A stretch of DNA of 9,485 bases from Spirochaetaceae bacterium (GTDB lineage: Bacteria > Spirochaetota > Spirochaetia > B11-G9). The DNA is taken from positions 1 to 9,485 of the forward strand of contig DAOWMA010000049.1 in the NCBI GenBank assembly GCA_030643345.1. Direction: 5' to 3'. Each line of letters opens with the position of its first letter. Within the stretch, counting starts at the first letter, position 1. Of the stretch, positions 1 through 5,266 are shown piece after piece. Made by a program: the position numbers and the translations under genes. The notes beneath the pieces were generated by a model that saw only the letters and a list, made by a program, of their open reading frames with translations, was not told where the DNA came from and did no database searches.

Positions 1-477
1 CGAAGCAGGAATTACGGAAGCACCAATTTCCTCAGCACCATAATGGAATCCAAAACCTCCAGTGGATTGGGAATAGTTAAAGGCGATCTGGACCAGATCG
101 TGACTGGTCAGACCGGCTGCGGTTAAAACTCTGGCTACCAGACAAGCCCAGATACTCAAATCGTTCTTTGTATATCCTACAACGATTGGAGTACCTGTTG
201 TTCCGGAGGTAGAGTGGATACGTACAATATCTCTTAACGGAACAGCAAATGCTTCGTAAGGGTAACTGTTTCGAAGGTCTTCTTTTGTTGTAAAAGGAAG
301 ATCTCCCAGATTAGCAAGGGATTTAATATTGGAAATTTCAACTCCTTTTTCGTCATAAAGGTTTCGGTAAAAGGAAACATTCCGATATACCCGGTTAAGA
401 GTTGCCTGCAGTCTTTCAACCTGAAGCTGCTCAAGATCCGACCGCTGCATTGTTTCGTATTCCTGTGAATATATCAC
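1..477 (-). CDS. paaK: Phenylacetate-CoA ligase, N-terminal part (3' end beyond the window)
   Basis: The product would activate phenylacetate or a related aryl acid with ATP and CoA to the aryl-acetyl-CoA thioester in the cytoplasm. The 159 codons present match the N-terminal third of the ANL-superfamily PaaK group (usually about 430 residues). Visible landmarks are YETMQRSDLEQLQ near the start, FTTKEDLRNSYP (62-73), the ATP-binding P-loop HSTSGTTGTP (88-97) followed by VVGYT, and HYGAEEIGA near the window edge. The frame is open through base 1, so the gene is truncated only by the window. I place the start at GTG 477 because a GGGGG tract lies 8 nt upstream and the protein then begins just before the conserved ETM element. 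GTG 483 is too close to that tract, and ATG 450 would cut into the conserved N-terminus. It follows livF by 26 nt with no terminator and is probably in the same transcript. The family is sure; the exact substrate is inferred. Confidence 0.93.
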   Translation of the reverse strand, partial: MIYSQEYETMQRSDLEQLQVERLQATLNRVYRNVSFYRNLYDEKGVEISNIKSLANLGDLPFTTKEDLRNSYPYEAFAVPLRDIVRIHSTSGTTGTPIVVGYTKNDLSIWACLVARVLTAAGLTSHDLVQIAFNYSQSTGGFGFHYGAEEIGASVIPAS

Positions 478-483
478 TTTCAC

Positions 484-493
484 TTCCCCCTTC
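484..493 (-). promoter_or_regulatory. Ribosome binding site of paaK, deciding a GTG start
   Basis: On the minus strand this reads GAAGGGGGAA. The G-run ends 8 nt before GTG 477 and only 2 nt before GTG 483, which favours the inner GTG. It lies in the 26-nt gap after the livF stop codon. Confidence 0.55.
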
Positions 494-503
494 TTTAATA
501 AAA

Positions 504-1241
504 CTACTTATCAGTAAATTCTTTATAATCACGCCCAAGATAGGCCCTTTTTACATCGTTGTTATCCAGCAGTTCACAAGCCTTACCTTCCATTACAAGA
601 GATCCTGTTTCCATAACATAACCCCTATCAGCAATTTCCAAAACCGCCCTGGCGTTTTGTTCCACAATTAAAATAGTTTTTCCCTGATCCCGTAATGATT
701 CAACTACACGGAAAATATTTTTTACAATAATAGGTGCCAGACCCATGGAAGGTTCGTCCATAAGCAGAAGTTCAGGCCCTGTCATAAGGGCCCTGCCGAT
801 AGCAACCATCTGCTGTTCACCCCCGGAAAGAGTCCCTGCCAGCTGGCTTCCACGGTCCTTCAGGATTGGAAACATGGAATAAATTTTTTTGATGTTCTCT
901 TTAGCTGTTTTTTTCCCCTTTTCCCGAAAAAGAGTATAAGCACCCAGGATAAGATTTTCTCTCACTGTCATAGCCGGGAATAATTGTCTTCCCTCCGGCA
1001 CAAGAGCACATCCGTTTTTTACTATCCGGTCAGGAGAAATGCCCGTTACATCTCTTCCATTCAATTTTATCTCACCGTCAGCTGCCTTTACAATAGAAGC
1101 AATTGTATTTAGTAATGTAGTTTTACCAGCACCATTCGCTCCGATAATTGTCACAATCTCCCCGGAATTAACATGTAGACTGATACCCTTTAAAACCTTT
1201 AATTTATCATATCCTGATTCCAAATTTCGAATTTTAAGCAT
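504..1241 (-). CDS. livF: Branched-chain amino acid-type ABC transporter, ATP-binding protein LivF
   Basis: This is one of the two ATPases that power the LivHM permease at the cytoplasmic face of the inner membrane. The 245-residue product has Walker A GANGAGKTT at 34-42, the LivF-typical PEGRQLFP at 82-89, the ABC signature LSGGEQQ at 138-144, and Walker B LLLMDEP at 158-164. The family's VEQN takes the place of the usual H-loop histidine. The frame is open upstream to 1310, but those extra codons are inside livG and lack family similarity. ATG 1241 gives MLKIRNLESGY, the normal LivF N-terminus, and is preceded by GGTGAGG. The start overlaps the livG stop by 8 nt (ATGCTTAA), so translation is probably coupled. 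Length is typical of the family, and the assignment within the family is clear. Confidence 0.95.
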   Translation of the reverse strand: MLKIRNLESGYDKLKVLKGISLHVNSGEIVTIIGANGAGKTTLLNTIASIVKAADGEIKLNGRDVTGISPDRIVKNGCALVPEGRQLFPAMTVRENLILGAYTLFREKGKKTAKENIKKIYSMFPILKDRGSQLAGTLSGGEQQMVAIGRALMTGPELLLMDEPSMGLAPIIVKNIFRVVESLRDQGKTILIVEQNARAVLEIADRGYVMETGSLVMEGKACELLDNNDVKRAYLGRDYKEFTDK

Positions 1242-2022
1242 CCTCACCACCAAGATAGATTCGGATAACCTCTTCATTTTCCTGAATTTCCTTTGGTTTT
1301 CCTTCTGCAATTTTCTGTCCGAAATTCAGGACTACAATCTCATCTGAAATCTCCATAACAAGTGACATATCATGTTCCACAAGGAGGATTGTCCGTCCCT
1401 GATCACGAATTTCCTGAATTCGTTGTGACAGTTCCTCAGTTTCGTGCATATTAAGACCTGCAGCAGGTTCATCCAGCAGTAACATTGCAGGATCAGAAAC
1501 CAGAGCACGGGCAAGTTCGACAGCCCGCTGATTCCCAAAGGAAAGATTACCCACCTCTGTATCTTTCAGATCAAGAAGATTAAGCCATTCCAAAATTGGC
1601 AGGACGGCTTCTTCTGCCTCTTTCTCCTCCCGTCTGCTCTTTTTAAGGGCCAGCATCCCTGCAAGAAAACCTGCCTGCCCCCGGGTATGTCTACCCAGAA
1701 GGATATTATCCATCACCGATAAACGGTGGCTGAGTTTTAAATTCTGGAAGGTTCGAAAAACTCCCTTTCCGGCAACCTGAAAAGGCTGCATACCTGTTAA
1801 AAGAACATCTTTAAAAAAGACCTGCCCACCTCCCGGTGTGTAATAACCGGCAATCATATTAAAGAGAGTTGTTTTCCCGGCACCATTAGGACCTATAACT
1901 GCTTTTATTATTCCGGGTTTAACATCAAAAGAGACAGAATTTACTGCATGGAGACCCCCGAAAAATTTGTCCAGTTTCTGAATTTGGAGAAGTGAATTGA
2001 AGGTATTAAGGGGTTTAGTCAT
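1234..2022 (-). CDS. livG: Branched-chain amino acid-type ABC transporter, ATP-binding protein LivG
   Basis: This is the second ATPase of the importer; it pairs with LivF under the LivHM membrane dimer. The 262-residue product shows Walker A GPNGAGKTT at 44-52, the LivG-characteristic FRTFQNLKL around 89-97, the signature LSFGNQR at 160-166 (most relatives have a Gln where this one has Asn164), Walker B LLLDEPAAGLN at 181-191, and the H-loop in LLVEHDMSLV. The stretch around 112-140 is rich in charged residues, as in other LivG proteins. The start at ATG 2022 has a strong AGGAGG six nt upstream and overlaps the end of livM by 8 nt (ATGACTAA). It is a complete gene of standard length with nothing missing, and the family assignment is firm. 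Confidence 0.96.
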   Translation of the reverse strand: MTKPLNTFNSLLQIQKLDKFFGGLHAVNSVSFDVKPGIIKAVIGPNGAGKTTLFNMIAGYYTPGGGQVFFKDVLLTGMQPFQVAGKGVFRTFQNLKLSHRLSVMDNILLGRHTRGQAGFLAGMLALKKSRREEKEAEEAVLPILEWLNLLDLKDTEVGNLSFGNQRAVELARALVSDPAMLLLDEPAAGLNMHETEELSQRIQEIRDQGRTILLVEHDMSLVMEISDEIVVLNFGQKIAEGKPKEIQENEEVIRIYLGGEDA

Positions 2023-3115
2023 TAGAAACCTCCTGTTTTTTTTTCAATTTCTTTTTTCGCATAAAAAGCGGCCGTAACATCTCCTTTATATCATGGATAA
2101 CATCTGTATGAATAAACCCGTCAGGCATAAACATCATCATAAATACAAGAATAATACCAAAAACTGCATCATCAAAATGACCAAATACTCCTCTAAGAGA
2201 AAGGAAATTCAGTACAAGTCCCATAATCAGAGAGCCCCAGAGATTGGCCATACCGCCAACCGCCACAATTGCCACATAGCGCACCGATTTTGCAACCCCT
2301 GCTTCAGAAGGGCCTATCCCACCATTGTAATGGGTCATAAAAAAACCTGCAACTGCAGCAAAAACAGCACCTATTACAAAAACAATAACCTTATACCGGG
2401 AGGTATCTACTCCCATGGCATCAGAAGCTTCCTCACTTCCATGCAGGGATCTTAAAGCTCTGCCGACCCTGGAGTTAATCAGGTTAATCAGCAAAAGCAT
2501 ACCCAGAATAACCAGAAGCCAGGCAATATAGTAATTGCTGATTCGGGAAGTAAAATCTCCACTTACACTGATCCCAGGGAAAACAGGGAAAGAAGGAACA
2601 TTTGAAATACCGTCTGCCTCTCCAAAAATTCGGGATCCCAGAACAATTCTATAGATAATAATGCCAAAACCCATAGTGGCCATTGCAAGATAATGCCCCT
2701 TTAGTTTTAAAATAGGGATTCCAAGAGCATAAGCTGTAACGGCAGCAATAAGAACTGCTGCTAAAAGAGATATCCATGGAGTCATATGTATTATAGTATC
2801 ACCGTAAAGAGTTTCTTTCGTAATCAATAATCCGAGAGTATCCAGCATCCTGTATAAAACTGTTTCCGCTTTACCGGAAAAATCTATAGTTGTCAAAAAA
2901 GCTGTGGTATATCCCCCGATAGCAAAAAAACCAGCCTGCCCAAGAGATATTTGTCCGGCATAACCCATTACCATGCAGAGCCCGACAGCTACAACTATAT
3001 AGTAAGCAGACATTGTCAGCTGAGTCAAAAGATAAGCCTTACCGGTTATAAGAGTTAAAACCTGAATTATAACTATAACAGCTGTCAAAAGAAGAACAGA
3101 ATAATAACGTTTCAT
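2015..3115 (-). CDS. livM: Branched-chain amino acid-type ABC transporter, permease LivM
   Basis: This is one half of the heterodimeric transmembrane channel. The 366-residue protein is very hydrophobic, with roughly nine or ten membrane segments. It carries the LivM hallmark GYAGQISLGQAGFFAIGGY at 51-69 and, at about 218-237, the cytoplasmic coupling loop GRALRSLHGSEEASDAMGVD that docks on the ATPases. A hydrophilic insertion between about 78 and 112 is probably an external loop. The C-terminus is strongly basic (RKKKLKKK at 353-360), consistent with a cytoplasmic tail. ATG 3115 follows the livH stop directly with no gap; AAGGA about 8 nt upstream, inside the livH end, serves as the ribosome binding site. 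Length is within the family's range. Specificity is set by the binding protein and not by this subunit. Confidence 0.94.
   Translation of the reverse strand: MKRYYSVLLLTAVIVIIQVLTLITGKAYLLTQLTMSAYYIVVAVGLCMVMGYAGQISLGQAGFFAIGGYTTAFLTTIDFSGKAETVLYRMLDTLGLLITKETLYGDTIIHMTPWISLLAAVLIAAVTAYALGIPILKLKGHYLAMATMGFGIIIYRIVLGSRIFGEADGISNVPSFPVFPGISVSGDFTSRISNYYIAWLLVILGMLLLINLINSRVGRALRSLHGSEEASDAMGVDTSRYKVIVFVIGAVFAAVAGFFMTHYNGGIGPSEAGVAKSVRYVAIVAVGGMANLWGSLIMGLVLNFLSLRGVFGHFDDAVFGIILVFMMMFMPDGFIHTDVIHDIKEMLRPLFMRKKKLKKKQEVSND
2029..2034 (-). promoter_or_regulatory. Shine-Dalgarno site of livG inside the livM coding end
   Basis: A perfect AGGAGG on the minus strand ends 6 nt before ATG 2022. It lies within the last codons of livM. 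LivG therefore has its own strong initiation signal in addition to coupling through the 8-nt overlap. Confidence 0.75.
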
Positions 3116-4006
3116 TTAATAGTCCTTCATTGAGGAGGCTTGCCGGGAACCGAAAATTCCACTTGGTTTAACTACCAGTATAATTAATAAAATTATAATG
3201 GAAATTACATCCTTATAAGCCATGGGAAGAATACTTATACTGAATGATTCAATAAGCCCAAGGAGAAGACCTGCAGCTACTGCAGCAATGGCATTTCCCA
3301 ACCCGCCCAGAATAGCAACTATAAACCCTTTTATGGCCAGATCCGTTCCCATTGCGTAATGGGTTTGTGTTAGAGGAGAGACAACACATCCTCCCAGGGC
3401 ACCAATTCCGGCTGAAAGCATAAAAGAAAGATTTACCATTGAATCAGTTCGAATCCCACATAGTTTAGCGGCCCGTAAATTTTCAGAACAGGCCCGCATA
3501 GCCTGACCTGTTAAAGTAAATTTAAAGAAAAGAAAGAGTCCCGCCACAATAATGGTTGTAATCCCCAAAATCCATAGGACCTGGGGAGATATTCGGGCAC
3601 CAAAAATATTAACCGAGGAGATTTCACTTCCTGTAAAAAAACGTAAAGCACGAATCTGTTCATCCCAGATATAAAGGGCAGCTTCCCTTAATAAAATAGA
3701 TATTCCAATTGTAACAACAATCATTCCCAGAACTGAAGTTTTGCGCATTCTACGGATAAAAACACTCTCTATTACACTACCGACAGCTGAGGTAATCAGT
3801 ACCGCAAGTACTACTGCAGGCAGCAAAGGCATCAATCCGGAAAAAGTGTAGGCAATCATCCCACCGAGCATTACAAATTCGCCCTGGGCAAAGTTAATAA
3901 TCCCTGTTGCATTGTAGATGATATTATAGCCAATTGCTACAAAGGCGTAGATGCTGCCTACTGTAATACCTGCAAAAATATATTGCAGAACTTGTTCGAC
4001 GCTCAT
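3116..4006 (-). CDS. livH: Branched-chain amino acid-type ABC transporter, permease LivH
   Basis: This is the partner permease of LivM in the inner membrane. The 296-residue product has about eight hydrophobic segments. It has the family N-terminus GSIYAFVAIGYNIIYNATG, then NFAQGEFVMLGG at 38-49, and the coupling loop GQAMRACSENLRAAKLCGI at 167-185. A conserved IKGFIVAILGGLGN follows at 225-238. ATG 4006 shares one base with the livK stop (TAATG), and an AAGGAG formed by the last livK codons is the ribosome binding site. The gene is complete and of usual length. The close packing with livK and livM points to one transcript and balanced subunit production. Confidence 0.95.
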   Translation of the reverse strand: MSVEQVLQYIFAGITVGSIYAFVAIGYNIIYNATGIINFAQGEFVMLGGMIAYTFSGLMPLLPAVVLAVLITSAVGSVIESVFIRRMRKTSVLGMIVVTIGISILLREAALYIWDEQIRALRFFTGSEISSVNIFGARISPQVLWILGITTIIVAGLFLFFKFTLTGQAMRACSENLRAAKLCGIRTDSMVNLSFMLSAGIGALGGCVVSPLTQTHYAMGTDLAIKGFIVAILGGLGNAIAAVAAGLLLGLIESFSISILPMAYKDVISIIILLIILVVKPSGIFGSRQASSMKDY

Positions 4007-5163
4007 TATTCTCCTTTTAGAAAATCAAACTGTCCATTTTTAACAGTCAGCATTTCCAGAGAATCCATTCCCAAACCATTATGATCGGAAGGTGAAAAAG
4101 TAAAAATACCGCCTGTTCCGGGAAATCCGGAAATAGATTCCAGTGCATCCCGGATATCCGTCCTTTCCAGACTATCTGCTTTTTTAATGGCTTCCACAAT
4201 CAGCATTATCGCATCATAGGCATGACCGCCGAAGGTACTGACATCTTCACCAAATTTTGATTCATATGCACTTTTATAAGCCATCAGATTTTCTTTCTGA
4301 GGATGTTCGTCAGGCAGTTTTTCAGCAATAAGTAAACGTCCTGCTGGAAAAATAATCCCTTCTGCTGCTTCTCCGGCAGCTTCAACATACTTAATATTAC
4401 CAAAACCATGGCTCTGAAAAAGAGGTATATCCATTCCCAGCTGTTTCATATTCTTTGGTACAATTGACTGAGCTGGTACGATTGACCAGTTTACAACAGC
4501 ATCAATATTCTGAGCTTTTAATTTTGTCAGAAGGGCAGTAAGGTCAGTAGCAGCCCTGTCGTAAGTTTCAGCTATAAGAATTTCGATACCAAAATCAGGT
4601 GCATACTTTTCCAGTTGTCCTTTTCCAGCATTTCCAAACCCGGAATTTGCAGCAACAACACCTATCCTTTTTATACCCATAGACTGCATTGTTTTAAAAA
4701 TCCATTTGGCAACATAACTGTCCTTCTGGGGTGTTTTAAATACATAACCTGCTACAGGATCAACAATTGCTTCAGCTGCTGCTGCAGCCACAAGTGGGAC
4801 CTTGTAGGATTCGCACAGGTCCTTAATCTGCATGGTTTCACCACTCGTGGATGGGCCGATAATAGCCACTACCTTATCTTCCTCAATCAGCTGTTTGGTA
4901 AAAGAAATAGCTTTTTCAGGGTTCGCAGCAGAATCTTTAATTATCAGTTCAATCTGTTTTCCATTAATACCACCAGCAGCATTTATTTCGTCCACAACCA
5001 TCTCAACTGTTCTGGCTTCAGGTGCACCTAAAAAGGAGGCACCACCGGTAACTGCAAAAATAGCGCCTATTTTTACAGTCCCCTCTTCTTTTTGTTTACA
5101 GGAAGTGGAAACGGTCAATAAAACCACACTAATTACAAGCAAAGCTGCAAGAAATTTTTTCAT
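4006..5163 (-). CDS. livK: Periplasmic solute-binding lipoprotein of the liv-type ABC transporter
   Basis: This is the substrate receptor of the importer, a type I periplasmic binding protein (Peripla_BP_6 / leucine-binding-protein group). Residues 1-21 form a signal peptide (MKKF, then a hydrophobic stretch). Cys22 in VSTSC looks like a lipidation site, although the lipobox is relaxed (Ser at -3), as is common in spirochaetes. Landmarks after that are KIGAIFAVTGGASFLG (31-46), VDEINAAGGINGKQIEL (57-73), IIGPSTSGET (101-110), and GGHAYDAIMLI near 312-322. Where leucine-binding proteins have an Ala-Thr pair contacting the amino acid backbone, this protein has an alanine run (AAAAAE, 126-131), so the ligand may not be a plain branched-chain amino acid. 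It is first in the operon, with GGAGGG 5 nt before ATG 5163. The family is sure, the ligand unknown. Confidence 0.93.
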   Translation of the reverse strand: MKKFLAALLVISVVLLTVSTSCKQKEEGTVKIGAIFAVTGGASFLGAPEARTVEMVVDEINAAGGINGKQIELIIKDSAANPEKAISFTKQLIEEDKVVAIIGPSTSGETMQIKDLCESYKVPLVAAAAAEAIVDPVAGYVFKTPQKDSYVAKWIFKTMQSMGIKRIGVVAANSGFGNAGKGQLEKYAPDFGIEILIAETYDRAATDLTALLTKLKAQNIDAVVNWSIVPAQSIVPKNMKQLGMDIPLFQSHGFGNIKYVEAAGEAAEGIIFPAGRLLIAEKLPDEHPQKENLMAYKSAYESKFGEDVSTFGGHAYDAIMLIVEAIKKADSLERTDIRDALESISGFPGTGGIFTFSPSDHNGLGMDSLEMLTVKNGQFDFLKGE

Positions 5164-5168
5164 ATTAT

Positions 5169-5174
5169 CCCTCC
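5169..5174 (-). promoter_or_regulatory. Ribosome binding site of livK
   Basis: The minus strand reads GGAGGG, separated by 5 nt from ATG 5163. It is a strong site, in keeping with the high level of binding protein usually needed relative to the permease. Confidence 0.7.
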
Positions 5175-5185
5175 ATTTGAAATTA

Positions 5186-5221
5186 CCGACTATACAGTCT
5201 GTTTTCTGACCATCTGGTCGG
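5186..5221 (-). promoter_or_regulatory. Two operator-like palindromes downstream of the livK promoter
   Basis: Two 12-bp dyads occur, GACTATACAGTC at 5188-5199 and GACCATCTGGTC at 5208-5219 (plus strand). Both have the form GAC-N6-GTC, and their centres are exactly 20 bp apart, about two helical turns. Outer arms extend to ACCGAC (5185-5190) and GTCGGT (5217-5222), so the whole block is symmetrical about the TTTT at 5202-5205. It begins at about the predicted transcription start and runs through the first 36 transcribed bases, a repression-type location. Such spaced dyads are typical of TetR-family and similar dimeric repressors. No regulator gene is in the window, so the protein is unknown. 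Confidence 0.5.
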
Positions 5222-5227
5222 TTTTAA

Positions 5228-5256
5228 ACTCTACACTAACAACAGCAAAGGGTCAA
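5228..5256 (-). promoter_or_regulatory. Sigma70-like promoter of the liv-paaK operon
   Basis: On the minus strand the -35 element is TTGACC (5256-5251), the spacer is 17 nt, and the -10 element is TAGAGT (5233-5228), a 5/6 and a 4/6 match. Transcription would start near 5221 and leave a leader of about 58 nt before livK. The -35 begins only about 10 nt after the stop codon of the upstream DHH gene. No other promoter is evident at the tightly packed liv junctions. Confidence 0.6.
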
Positions 5257-5266
5257 GGAATACTTA

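Noticed and set aside
1242..1310. Upstream extension of livF to an ATG at 1310
   Set aside because: The extra 23 codons lie fully inside livG, have no family similarity, and the normal LivF N-terminus starts at ATG 1241 with a nearby GGTGAGG.
402..5209. Several plus-strand open frames of 70-140 codons opposite the liv and paaK genes
   Set aside because: They are antisense to well-conserved genes, have low-complexity or Cys/His-rich translations with no domain resemblance, and lack ribosome binding sites.
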